From assembly GCA_029721435.1 (NCBI GenBank), contig CM056573.1, positions 73,536,001-73,600,000 on the forward strand: a DNA stretch of 64,000 nucleotides, read 5' to 3'. The notes under the pieces were generated by a model, which saw only the letters and a list, made by a program, of their open reading frames with translations, was not told where the DNA came from and did not search any database. Made by a program: the position numbers and the translations under genes. Of this stretch, positions 34,680-45,721 are shown piece after piece. Within the stretch, counting starts at the first letter, position 1; each line of letters opens with the position of its first letter. This stretch comes from Gymnothorax reevesii. Its lineage: Eukaryota > Chordata > Actinopteri > Anguilliformes > Muraenidae.

Positions 34680-34849
34680 TCTCTGAGACCGGGCTGGCCT
34701 TCTGAGGACCAGTCCTCTTAACATATGAGGCAGGAAGAGTGGTCAGCATTGGGTCGATTGAGGCAGCAAAGGAGGAATAGGCTGGCCCCAATAGGCTACT
34801 GGGCATCATATGCTACTTATAGAAAAGTACACACATAGAAAGTATGATT

Positions 34850-36100
34850 TTTGTTACAGATTATTGTTATTGTTGAAAACAACATTCTTTTCCAAAATTG
34901 TTACATATATAATCAGTGACTGTAGCCCAGGAGCAGTAGGACATAATTACGTTACGTCGTCAGCATTGTATCATGTCCCATGATATTTGTGCCCAACCCA
35001 ACATCCAGCAGGATGCTTCTGTAAATTGTATAAAAGTTCATTAAAATATATATAAAACAAAACTGGAGATAACACACTTCCCTTGCACACCATTCACGGT
35101 TTAAATTTGACTAGAATACACACCATTCCAAGCAGCATATATTGTAATGACGGTGGAAGTAGTGAGACCAAATGCAGCAACTGCCAGAGTACAGGGTTGA
35201 GCGAGGAGATAAACAGCTGCATGAGAGAAAGAACACGAGACCAGAACGAAGCCAGAGGCTTCACAAATAAATACGTCCAAACGAATAAGAATTGCTATTA
35301 TACCTCGATAATTGTCACAATCGTTAAGTGATTTACTGAAACTTTTAGGAAAACTAACTATAATGGAGGTGAGGAGATTATCTGCTGTATGACCATGAAT
35401 AAGCATACAATTAGCTAGTGAGGTGACATATTCAAATAAAAGTAAAGATCCATTAATAAAATGACTAGTCTTGGTGCCTAGTAGACCATCATTCTTATTA
35501 GGATTCAAGTTATTCATGGCACAATGAGTATCATTAATTGAAACATATACAGAGTCAACTGTCTTGTTTATGAGTCTTTTTTTCTTTTTCAATTCTTGGC
35601 GCAGCTCATTAATACAGTGGGTGCAGAAGTATATATTTTGGAGTATTTATCTGCAAACATATTTGCAATATCCTTGGGATCATCCTTGTTATTAACAGCT
35701 TTTGCAAATACTTTTGGCCCGTTGAGTTTCTTAAGTTCATTCCATAAATTTCTAGAATCACTGTTCTTAATACATTCAGCCAGTCTCTGCCTTACTAACG
35801 TATTATCATCTCTCTGAAATTCTTTTACTACTTAATGATATGGCAAGAACACCAGTCTGAGGCCGGCCCGCCTCTTGCCATACATTATGGCAGTAGACAG
35901 AGTTCTCTTTCCATTTAGGAATATTGGCATGTTTATTTGCACACTTTGGGAAGCATTGGTCACCTGCTATCAACAGGGCATGTAATAAATTATTGCAACA
36001 TTGATCTATTTCAGTCCTATGAGAAATAGAGCAACAAAGTACATCAGCACACCTAGTACACTTTGGGATAACTATACGTCCAAGAATGTAATCAAGCATT
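34850..36100 (-). pseudogene. LINE reverse transcriptase region
   Basis: Minus strand. From 36099 it has ALDYILGRIV-like linker, then around 35510 AMNNLNPNKNDGLLGTKTSH (RT motif 0/1), SIIVSFPKSF and NDCDNYRGI (RT 2). The palm follows in damaged form near 35080-34920, where in successive frames a VLSP-like and an ADDV-like motif (about 34950) can be read. Several frameshifts and a probable deletion are present. RT primes from the nicked target. The clade is within the EN-bearing group (L2/CR1/Rex-like); I cannot resolve further. Confidence 0.75.
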
Positions 36101-36138
36101 TTCTTGTATTGGGCTCTGTTATCAGCATTTGCTTTATT

Positions 36139-36840
36139 CTATGATACATTTCCTTGTGTGAATACTCTAGGAACTGATGTTGACTCGTGGGTAATAAGGA
36201 AATCACACACCACTAGGGAATGGTGACTCACATTCGTGGGGTTGTGATATACATAACATGATCTTATAGAATTGAGCAATCCTTGAGTTGTAATAAAATG
36301 GTCTATTGTGGATCTATGTCCCAGACTTTCATTAATGTAAGTATAGTCTATCACAGACTGGGGACTTTCCCAGGCCAACTTGTCATTGTGAGGCCTCACA
36401 TAATCAAGCAATGTTTTGGTGTGAGTATTGCTCCTGGTCAAACTGGAGTTCAGGTCACCACAAATTACATCACTGTACCGATTGCCCTCAATCAATACAT
36501 CCGGGTCATCTTTCACTGACGTAAAATCATCAACACACTTAGCACTAAAGGTGTCACAGGGCATATAAACACAATGAAATATGTACATCTTGAGCTAAGC
36601 AGATGTCAACAGCACATAACCTTAAATTTACATCCAACGCAATAGGAGTAATAAATTTTGATTATGATAGATGCCATAGAATGGCACCACCACCAGACAT
36701 CCTACCTGGTCTTTACCATTAACAGAATTTTGTGCAATTAGATATGATCCATCTGTGCTGACTTTAGATAAAATGAGCACTGCCTTGGGTGAATTAAGCC
36801 ATGTTTCTTGGAACATTTTCAGCAATAAAATCCTGTATGA
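36139..36840 (-). pseudogene. LINE apurinic-type endonuclease
   Basis: Minus strand. MYIFHCVYMPCDTFSAKC, then ICGDLNSSLTRSNTHTK (the GDFN motif as GDLN), VIDYTYINESLGHRSTIDHF (Y.. and S.IDHF) and SHHSLVVCDF (S.H catalytic His) are the ordered blocks of exonuclease-endonuclease-phosphatase domains in LINEs. 36825-36628 upstream contains the earlier FQETWL (QE.WL, catalytic Glu). It cuts target DNA for target-primed reverse transcription. Broken by a stop and frameshift between the two parts. Confidence 0.9.
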
Positions 36841-37369
36841 AGTTATAATTTTCTCTAAAACCTGTACAATTAAAACTTGTAGCAGATAAAACTTGTTCCA
36901 TTATTTAAAACAAATTTAGAAAAAAAAAATTGAAACAACATTCAGTGCATTCATCAGAATACTCTGCAAGCATCATCGCGTGCGTCCTGTGCCTGTGTAG
37001 TATGTTCTTCCTCCAGAGCCGACATCCTACCCCTAAAGGGAGGAATGCCGGCAACAGAATACCCTCTACTTCATCCCTTGGCACTTTAATCTTGAAAGAT
37101 TTCGTTTGCGATTCCTGATGCGAAGTGCATTCTAAACCAAGAACATCAATGCTGGTCTGTTGGATGTAATCTTTAATTATATCCTCAGTGGCCTGTGACT
37201 CCTGGCGTTTCCTGTTCCTGATATATTGTGCTGGCTCCTGGAACTCGCCACCCTCATCAGAATCCTGAAGGTCATGGTCTACTGCCCTCGTATCTTGGGC
37301 AACATGACTGTGACCTCCAACTACTGCCTGTGAGGAAGCTTGTGGTCAACTAGAGCGTCCACGGCCTGA

Positions 37370-37681
37370 TCAAACATAGCTATGCTGCCGTCTTGAAGGT
37401 GCATCTTTTGGTTGGACCCCGACACCCTGCTGCCCCGGGGACTGAGACACTACCTCTGAATATGTCCTGGATACCACTGTGGCCAAGTCACTTGTGTTCT
37501 TTGTAACTCGACTGTCCATGGAGGCAACCTTATTCTCCAGCTCAGCTAGCCTTGTCACAACTGAGTAGAAGTCTAGCTCCTCCGTACCAGTCCTGAGCAC
37601 TCTGGATAAGACCCTGGCAGTAAACACTGCAGGTATGCCAGCCTCCTTAATCTGAAGGACACCATCATTGGTATCCTCCAC
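37370..37681 (-). pseudogene. LINE ORF1-like coiled-coil fragment
   Basis: Minus strand, 103 codons; VVTRLAELENKVASMDSRVT is a heptad-like helix and the tail is Gln/Pro-rich. It lies upstream of the endonuclease in the right order for a LINE ORF1. No zinc knuckle or RRM is visible, so the assignment rests on position and the coil. Confidence 0.5.
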
Positions 37682-38180
37682 TTACTTAAAGAGGGCCTTA
37701 TTTCCCAGAAATAAAAGCGGCTTATCAAAATAAAAACAGCAGATTTAAAAAGCTAGTGCAACCATCAGGCCACATATAATATTCGGGATGGAGATTTCAA
37801 CTGGCAAACGACAGTTTTCACAGCTACTAGACAGCTTACTCGGCTCGTTAGATGAAAGATGATCCTTTAACCAATGCAAATTTTCTATAATATTACAATA
37901 ATTACTATCCTAAAACCATGATTTCGGGTTGCATTAAAGATTGGAATTTTAAAAAAATCCGTTAGTAGAAATAAACCCCACATCGCAAGTTAGTTGGCGT
38001 AAACCACCACAGTGGCTAAGCTACGACAAGCTAGTAGCCATCAGACTAAAAGCAACGTCAAAGTTTGTTCATCGAAAAAAAAACCTCTGTTCCAACAAAT
38101 AATTTGATACTTGCGACAAGGACTATGTAACTCGAAAAAAGTTAGTCTCGAGCCCTGCTATGGTTAACAATTACAATTAT
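37682..38180. other. No recognisable feature
   Basis: AT-rich; probably the 5' untranslated side of the LINE on the minus strand and unrelated flank. Confidence 0.35.
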
Positions 38181-38641
38181 GGATAGCTCACTCGGTAAAG
38201 CATTGCGTTGCGAAGCAGAGGTATCAATCACATAGGGGGTTTGAGCCCCGCTTCGTACTTGCCGGCAGTAGTCGGCAGCTTTTTCAGAGTAGCGCACAAT
38301 TGGCTATAGTGCTACAGGGTCGCAAATTGGGAAGGCACTGCCGGGAAGGGAATATAATAGTTGCCTTGTTCGTTGCTTAAGCGCCTCCTGTTGGCCAGAC
38401 ACGCAGTTGTCAGGAAGATTCTGTCTGTTCATGTCCGGGTATCCTCCGCCCTCCAACCAATGAGTGTATAAGAAGCGGTGGCTGACAGACCCGTGCTTTG
38501 AAGGAGAGCCGCGAACTGTCCACACTCTCCTGAGTTGGCAGCAAGGGGTCACATACGATCAACACTTGTACATAGTTCACCAATTAGGCATTCCAGATTT
38601 TGGTGGGATTGGAGATGCCCATTTTTTTATTTAAAAAAAAA
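38181..38641 (+). mobile_element. tRNA-derived SINE, copy B
   Basis: Better preserved head than copy A: A box TAGCTCACTCGGTAAAGC and B box GGTTTGAGCCC in tRNA-like spacing. The same body and GGAGATGCCC end with A-rich tail. It inserted directly upstream of the Harbinger nuclease ATG at 38669. No clear target duplication. Confidence 0.88.
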
Positions 38642-38668
38642 AAGAGGTGCAGTCACTCTCTTTCATCA

Positions 38669-38850
38669 ATGGCTGCATTACAGTGTATTGTACAATTGAA
38701 CAGGCATCGCAGGCGCCAGCAATGTGTACCTTATATTAATGCACATATAAGAGAACATTTTGATCCACCACCAGTGCTTCATGATAAGGCTTTAATTAGA
38801 AAGTATCGACTGTCTAGGGCTAAAGTAGAGGAACTGGTATGCCTAGGTCC
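38669..38850 (+). pseudogene. Harbinger nuclease, N-terminal piece
   Basis: It starts MAALQCIVQLNRHRRRQQCV and continues INAHIREHFDPPPVLHDKAL then IRKYRLSRAKVEELV, the N-terminal region of a HARBI1-like PIF/Harbinger nuclease. The frame stops matching after EELV near 38845, where a 6.5-kb insertion begins; the gene resumes near 45370. HARBI1-type proteins form the DDE nuclease that acts with a Myb-like partner on 3-bp targets. Confidence 0.85.
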
Positions 38851-38889
38851 CACTGGGGAAAAATCATCGGCGATGTGGAAATAGACAAA

Positions 38890-40009
38890 TTTTCTTCCAA
38901 TGCTACCGATGTTTTTGCAAAAAAAAAAAACAAGTAGTCGCATTAGAAATTGCACTTATTACGCATCGGGGATGGTCCGGTGAACGTTCACTGATGCTTC
39001 AGTTATGGTTACTAAGCTTCTGGGAATGTCCCCCGAACAATGCCCGTAAAACATTGGGCATCCGAAGGCGAAGGTGACCCAGAGCATTCCCGAATTTGAA
39101 ACATCATCAAGGGAATATCCCCATAGATTAGGGGATGCATTGGTGAGTACTTGCGAACCATCCCAGGTGCCTCGGGGAAGTGTTATTGAGGAGGTATATA
39201 TTGTAGCGAGCAACAAGGCGCAAACAGCCTCTATAATTATCGAAAAGTTTGGATGGGAATCCAGTGCGAGACGACAAGCAGCGTTTGGGAAAGAACATTT
39301 TTTTACCAAAAAATTCTCTAACCTCCCTGTGCTCTCCCTGTAACTCATCCAACCACAAAAACTGATATCGCCGAATGATAACTTTTTTATTAATCATATG
39401 CATTCACTCCACTTACTCCTGCCCCAAGTTACTTAGAATATTGCCTTTATTTTTAAGATTTTGTTTCCTTCATTTTTTCTCTTAATTTTGATATATAATT
39501 GAAGTTTGTTTAACGGTGAGAAGGCTGTGGGGCGTTGTTTTTTTTAGCTGACCGCGAGTACGTCTGCCAATCTGGTGCATCTGGTTGTTATAATCTGTCC
39601 TGCAGCGGCCCGATCTTTTCCTTTAGAAATTAAAGAACTTTTAAAAAATTTTATTTTCATTGAGTGGCTGGATATACATATTTCAGACAGGACACTCACG
39701 TCAGATTTAACCATTTATTTGGAACGACATACATTTGGATTTGGCGGTGACTCTGCTCAAGTGATACTCTGGAACAATCTGAGCAAGCATGACACAGACA
39801 TCCCAGGAGATCACAACCCCCAAACTCGCGCTCCTGCAGGGAGCAGATGAGCAGCGTCACCCGCGGGGATCTGAACATGAAATACGTTTCGATCCATTAA
39901 ACTTTGGATACGAATAACAAGCTCATTCTATGATCAAGGAATAGATGACAATATTGACTGGAACATTAGGCAAAAATCGATAAGCGGTAAGTGTGTTATG
40001 TGGGGATAA
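38890..40009. other. 3' part of the DIRS-like element, no gene recognised
   Basis: Short frames on both strands (for example 39074-39343) lack family motifs. Repeated CATTCCCG and GGGGATGC phrases hint at decayed inverted repeats. Confidence 0.35.
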
Positions 40010-40675
40010 ACAATGTGAATGCGAAGCATGTCGCATTTCCTTTGAATTCATGCAAGCATGCATGCCTTCTCTTCTGGATGCTGGACATCAGCGCAGGCTG
40101 AATGCAAGCAGAAGAACATTCGGCAAGACACGTCTAGTGACTTGATACAAAGGAAATATACTATATGAGAATGAGGATGTGTAGCGACAAGCATGTCGCA
40201 TTTCCTTTGAATTCACGCAAGCATGCATGACCTTCTCTTCTGCATGCAGGACATCAGCGGCCTGCTGAATGCAAGCAGAAGAACATTCGGCAAGACACGT
40301 TGAGTGACTTGATAGAAAGGAAATATACTACGTGAAAATGAGGATATGTGTAGCGACAAGCATGTCGCATTTCCTTGAATTCATGCAAGCATGCATGACC
40401 TTCTCTTCTGCATGCAGGACATCAGCGGCCTGCTGAATGCAAGCAGAAGAACATTCGGCAAGACACGTTGAGTGACTTGATACAAAGGAAATATACTATG
40501 TGAAAATGAGGATGTGTAGCGACAAGCATGTCGCATTTCCTTGAATTCATGCAAGCATGCATGACCTTCTCTTCTGCATGCAGGACATCAGCGGCAGGCT
40601 GAATGCAAGCAGAAGAACATTCGGCAAGACACGTTGAGTGACTTGATACAAAGGAAATATGCTACGAGATGAGTT
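40010..40675. repeat. Tandem array, four units of about 166 bp
   Basis: TCGCATTTCC recurs at 40031, 40196, 40365 and 40531 (steps 165, 169, 166). Each later unit contains the exact palindrome GCGACAAGCATGTCGC (40184, 40353, 40519); the first has a shortened form. It lies just downstream of the tyrosine recombinase frame. Confidence 0.95.
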
Positions 40676-40925
40676 TACATGTGGTAAATACATTGACATT
40701 TTAAATTTTGGATAGACCGAAGGCGGATGCAATCGATGTGAATGAAATGCCAGTTTCCCCAAGTTGAACGGATTGGACAATACCCATGAATTTTGCATGC
40801 GTTGATTTTCCTAAGGCCCATTACAGTTGACCGACATTAAATTTGAGGTGGCAACACTTCGTGTGAGCATAGAATTAACATTGCAATAACTACAATTTAC
40901 CAATTACATTAATTATTCACTAGTA

Positions 40926-41220
40926 TTAAGACAGACTTAATTCTGGTATACTCCTGAGGACCAGCGACACAGGGTTAGGATAACAGATGCTGGAACTACA
41001 GAGGCAACCGTAGTTGCAGTGCCGATGTGAAAGGAATGTGTGGTGCATAGGATTGGGGGCAGACCGCAGCACTAAAGGGTATGCGGAGATGAACAGCAAC
41101 CAAACTGTGTACATCGCCTTCCCAGAATCAGTCATGAACAGGGGCTCATATCCTCTTGCATTGGCTCGCCATTTCAGGGACCGAGAAATAGAAGAAAAAG
41201 GACAAATGCAGTATTAGTTC
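40926..41220 (-). pseudogene. Tyrosine recombinase C-terminal part
   Basis: Minus strand. PLFMTDSGKAMYTVW is the block before the catalytic box of DIRS/Ngaro recombinases, and in shifted frames HTF, IGTATTVASVVPASVI and RWSSGVYQN match the H..R...AT and GRW.S..Y regions with the nucleophilic Tyr. At least two frameshifts are present. The enzyme would integrate the circular DNA copy in place of a DDE integrase. Confidence 0.7.
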
Positions 41221-41636
41221 TGGCAATGACCACAGAAGTGCCTTAACCACATTCAGTTTTTGGAATGTTTGAGGTTGCTAGTGAACATACAGTTATCAGA
41301 GGAGAAATCAGAAATGATGAAGTCATGTAAAGGATTAAATTTCTCTGAAGGTGTAGTTAATTCCACATATCCAAGAACCCCGAAGAAAGCTGTAATACAG
41401 ACTACTTTCCAACAATACATCTACATAAGGACTAAAAACACCCAGCTCTTAAGTGTGATACCAACTTTTCACCAATTAAAGCGTGAGGGAAAAACGCTTA
41501 TCTTCTGGATGAACCTTCTTTAATCCGTTATTAGGCGAATGGAGGGATTTCCAAGCAAGCTAGTGACTGAAGGATCTAAACATCTTAAGTGAAACTCGAC
41601 CCCAGCAATTCATGCTTTAGTAGAACAGGGATGAAT

Positions 41637-43150
41637 TTATGAAACTCTGAACAATGCATTATAAAAGGTACAGATCATGGAAATGATATCCGGCAGAACT
41701 GGGATTAAAAAACCTGCACAAGCGAGAAGTACGACCAGCTGCTTCATAAGCTTTTTATGCGATTTGACAATCCAAACCTCCAGAAGCCAACTAACCCCCA
41801 AAACCAACGGAGGGAGCCCCATCAGTGAAGACTCTAGGGCGACCGATGACTCCGGCCAATCCTTATGAAAGAACGAAGTGCCAATCCAGTGCTTGCGCAA
41901 CCGTGACCAAAGCGCAAATTAGATTTTTTAGCCTTCGTCTAATTTGACAGTTTCCTTTTTTTTTTTACACAAATTGATTAGAGTTTGAGAGAGGTCGAGA
42001 AGCCGGTACACGAAGGAAGTTCAGGTGCCTCAACAGGGATAGCAATTCGCGCTTTGTCATAGACGAAGCCGACGTGCACTCTCCATAACTTCCTTGATTC
42101 TGCGCCATTTATCCTGGGGTAGAGACGCTTGCATTTTAACTGAGCCAAGAGAAAATACCCAAAACTCCAGTTTTTTGAAAACATCTTTCAGTGTAAAGAC
42201 TTGGTACGAAATTGGGAAAGTAGTGATGTTACCTCTGATACCGAGGCTCCGAAGCACGCTTCAATCTCGACAGGGTATTTTTTTCTGAAGCACTGTGTCG
42301 TAGCTTGCTTCATATCGGGAAAAACCACGTGACTGATGACGTTCAAACTACTTCCTGCTTCAGACTGAATCAGCTGACCGGTTATGGAGCTTTGAAACAT
42401 AGGCATTTTATTCAGAAAAATAATAACAGAGCGCTGTTTTGGCGATCTTGAATATATTTGAATTGCGCCAAAGTGGCACAAGCGCACCTAGCATACGCCA
42501 AGCACAATCAAAAACATACAATTTTTTTTTTTTTTTTTGTTAAACAATACAATAAAACTCAAAGTGCACACGCAATGTGCGTCAGGGTCACGCTTGCTAA
42601 GCTGTACAACAATCTGTGCCAGCAGATGTCACCCACGTGCTCAATGAATGAAGCTTCAGGTAGTGAACTAATTTTTCAATACAATGGTCCAAAAAGGGGT
42701 TGAAACTTCATAAGGCCTCGTTTGGCCATCACTATGGGAAAGTCCATTATCCAAAAGTCGACTAATAAATGAAGAACGAACGGCAGTTGGTTAACATTCA
42801 GAAGTATCCAGCAAAAGCCTCGGATAGAGTATCGAAAATGCGGGGGCTGCTACAGCATCCAAAGGTCAGACGTACTGCGAAATACGTTTTCTTTCCAGTT
42901 AACTCCAAAGAGATTTCACTGAGAGGGGTGCAGAGGCATAATGTTAAAAGCATCGGTCATGTCAGCGTTACCCAACCCAGCACCTGATCCAGGAATTTAA
43001 TGAGTTTCATGCGTGAGCGACAGTGAAGTAAAAGCGAGAATGGGGATGAGATCATTGACGCTTTTAATCCTTCAGTCATAATGGGCAGACAAATCAATGA
43101 TAGCGCTTTCTCTTCTTCCCCCAGATTACTGACGAATAGCAACACCTGTA
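41637..43150 (-). pseudogene. DIRS/Ngaro-type reverse transcriptase and RNase H
   Basis: Minus strand, several frames. TDAFNIMPLHPSQ and LFGV, then YFAVRLTFGC-like and RIFDTLSEA blocks (42990-42820) and a HLLVDFW in place of LLDDF; next SVKMQASLPQDKWRRIKEVM (42140-42080) and a CHRRELLSLL-like continuation, the RT thumb of DIRS/Ngaro. FTDGAPSVGFGG near 41820 is the RNase H start. The catalytic DD is altered in the copy and many indels occur. Confidence 0.75.
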
Positions 43151-43317
43151 GAGCTAATACGGTATGAAGCTAATGGAATTTGGGAATCGGACCAATCATG
43201 TACCACTTAAACTTCTCTCGCCGGGATTTTATCAACTATATCAGTTCCTGCTGGGCAGACTGCAGGTTATTGCTCTTCACGCTGGAGTGAATATCGTATA
43301 AACCAGCACAAATGTCA

Positions 43318-43621
43318 TTAATCAAACCAAACAACAAGCACGAGACAAAACAGCGATCCGAGTGGTCCTTCGGCGTCTTCGAGAGTTCTGGGACTGATGG
43401 GGGCAGATGCTTTATTTAATTTTTTTTTTTTTTTTCTCTTAGCCGGCAGACGCGGCTTGCTGCGAGGGCACACAAGCTTTAGATGGCAGTTTCCGTAAAA
43501 ACTTGGCTCGGTGGCAGAGGTACGGTGAGGGCTGTCGCAGGGGGTTCGGACTCGGCAATGATTTTTGGGCGGAGGGAGGAGGAATGGCAGAACGCTCCGC
43601 AAACAGTGCAGAAAATACCAC
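43318..43621 (-). pseudogene. Possible Gag of the DIRS-like element
   Basis: Minus strand, proline- and basic-rich open frames in two overlapping phases, upstream of RT in the right order. No zinc knuckle or defined domain. Assignment is positional only. Confidence 0.35.
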
Positions 43622-43689
43622 GGTGTAAAATGCCTGCTGACTTACGCCTAATCAACCAGAGACCAAACCGGTCTTTGACTAGATTTTAG

Positions 43690-44679
43690 GAGGAATAAGC
43701 AGTTTTAATCTGAAAAAGTATTTATGATACTAGTAAACAAGTGTCACCTTAAGACAGAGCGAGATCAGAAGTGGTAGCCAAATCGACCCTGCGTCCAAGG
43801 TACGTTTCACCAATCACATCCTTTAATACACCGAATGCCATAGTAAACTCTGTCATGGTAAGATTTCACAGTCTCGGATCATTGTCCTTCAGAATAACGG
43901 AAATGTCCCCGTAGTCCATTAGGCGTTTCTCGCCTAAACCAGATTCGGACGATCTTAACATTTTTTAACCAAGTTTTCGTCATTACCTGCCATGATCTGA
44001 CTGCGAAGATGGGAGAGATGGCAGCTGAAATAGGACGAATTCCTTCTCCGGGAAAGGATTAGGATGCCCGGACATAAGATGATGCACGAGGTAAGAAAAA
44101 TACCCAAGAACTGATTCTCATACCTTAGAGATCTGCAGGCGTGGATGTTTGTGTAGATCTGTAATGGGTCTTTGTGGGAATGGTAGAGCTTGGCTAGTTG
44201 AGATGGAGCACCGGCTTATTTAAAAAGACGCTCAATTAGGTACGCGACGCTGAAGTCCAATGCGATTGGACAAGGGGTGGAGCCAAGACTGACTTCCGTG
44301 CCTGTCTGAACTAACACTGACGCTCCATTTAGTTTTCTAGCAGGTGTCTAGGCTGGGGCCTGCAATTTGGGTTATTTTCCACAGATAAATGTGTTTTTAC
44401 CCATAACCTGTTCATTTTTTCTCTTGATTTAAATATTGTTATGATTTGAGCAAACGGAAGTGCCTCTTTCTTTGTTAGTACGATACGAGTTATTGACTTT
44501 CTCGTGATTCTGTTGATGAGTTTTTCTGTAAAATGCTGTAGTGGAGCTGAACACAACTAATTTATTTTAGTCTAACAGACGACCTGGCGCCCGGACAACA
44601 CATTGATGAAATACCTGTGTTTGGCTATGCTATAATGGCCTGTATGCTCATTTGAGGCTCTGCATCTTTCTCTCTCTGG
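43690..44679. other. 5' side of the DIRS-like element, no gene recognised
   Basis: Only short unrelated frames. A long T run lies nearby (43419-43436). Confidence 0.35.
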
Positions 44680-45160
44680 TAGCCTGCGTTGCCGGCGGTC
44701 AGCGGCTGGCGGCAGAAAGGAGAGGAAAGACCGCCTGCACGATAACGTAGGGATTTTGAGTAGCCGCCCACTTCCTTGCGCAACGAGCCGCAACGGACCT
44801 CCCCTTTTTTAAACCAATGAAACTCAATTGTAATTTGAGAGCACAAGTGATGCGTGGGGATCAAATCATCTAGTAAATGATTGATCGCCTGTAGTTGTTC
44901 GTTCTTTAGAGTAATCTTTCGGTCGTGAATTTCAAGATATTCAATAGATTTCTTTATCAAAGCGTCGTTCTCTACATTCGCCATCTTTGTTCTGGCAGTT
45001 TACGGCGTAACCATGCGTTGCGTTACATTCGATGACAGTTCAATTTTGATCGACACCTCTTAAGCCAATCAGTAATCAACCCAAAATCCCTACGTTATCG
45101 TGCAGGCGGTCTTTCCTCTCCTTTCTCCCGCCAGCCGCTGACCGCGGGCAATGCAGGCTA
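44680..45160. mobile_element. 481-bp element, 79-bp inverted ends, 9-bp target duplication
   Basis: Arms 44680-44758 and 45082-45160 are reverse complements with few mismatches (TAGCCTGCGTTGCC at left). TCTCTCTGG flanks both sides (44671-44679, 45161-45169). A 9-bp duplication with long ends suggests Mutator or Merlin type. Between the arms, minus strand from 44984, MANVENDALIKKSIEYLEIH then KITLKNEQLQAINHLLDD is the start of a gene cut short, so this is an internal-deletion derivative of a larger element. Confidence 0.9.
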
Positions 45161-45369
45161 TCTCTCTGGCATGTATATGAAATGTACTAATAGAGCGCGA
45201 ATGCAAAATCTAGCCAATCAGCACCATTTGAGGAATGCACTTTTCAACCGTTGCCGAAATTTCGGCGAATATTTGGGGATGCAACCCTGACATCAGGAAT
45301 TCATCACCGAAAGGTCACCAAACTTTTGCCGAAGACTCAAATACCCCCAAAGATCCCTCTCTGATTTTT

Positions 45370-45721
45370 ACGCGACAGGGAGCTACTTGGAAGTGTTGGG
45401 GGATGGCCTAGGCCTGAGCAAGGCTTCAGTCAGCAGAGCAGTGATGGCCGTGACCCAAGTGCTACTGCAGTTCCGTGCAAGAATGTCCTTCCCATTGGCA
45501 GCACATGAAATCAGAGTTATCAACCAGGGGTTCTATGCCAAGGCTGCCATTCTCCAGGTAATAGGTGCTATTAATGGCACACTAATACCTGTTGCTAGCC
45601 TCATCGGAAATGAGGCAGTGTATATCTGCAGGAAAGGCTTCACTGCTGTCAATGTCCAGGTGGTCTGTGACCATAGATGCATCTTAAGAGACATTGTGGC
45701 AAAGTGGCTTGGAAGCACATG
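45370..45721 (+). pseudogene. Harbinger nuclease, middle piece
   Basis: YATGSYLEVLGDGLGLSKAS then VSRAVMAVTQVLLQF is the helix region before the catalytic core. IGAINGTLI holds the first catalytic position but reads Asn (AAT 45573-45575) where Asp is required in HARBI1. It continues VYICRKGFTAVNVQVVCDHR and IVAKWLGS. At 45721 a solo LTR interrupts it, and the frame resumes at 46687. The core Asp-to-Asn change alone would abolish activity. Confidence 0.9.

Larger units (their letters stand above)
38851..45365 (-). mobile_element. DIRS/Ngaro-like tyrosine-recombinase retrotransposon, decayed
   Basis: It splits the Harbinger gene. On the minus strand it has, from high to low coordinate, a proline-rich possible gag (43620-43318), DIRS/Ngaro-type RT (about 43150-42000), an RNase H-like FTDGAPSVGFGG (about 41820) and a tyrosine recombinase (41220-40930). 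A four-unit 166-bp array follows the recombinase. DIRS-type elements insert by recombinase, often without target duplication, so exact ends cannot be fixed; the borders are where Harbinger homology stops. It hosts a 481-bp MITE at 44680. Confidence 0.72.

Noticed and set aside
40010..40675. CRISPR-like array
   Set aside because: Units are whole 166-bp tandem repeats without unique spacers, in a eukaryotic element.
41637..41900. Two-helix membrane protein
   Set aside because: The hydrophobic frame is an out-of-phase reading of the DIRS-like RNase H region (FTDGAPSVGFGG in the other frame).
38851..45365. Exact terminal repeats for the DIRS-like element
   Set aside because: Some short similarity exists between the two borders (for example TCGGC and TTTTC blocks) but not enough to define ends.
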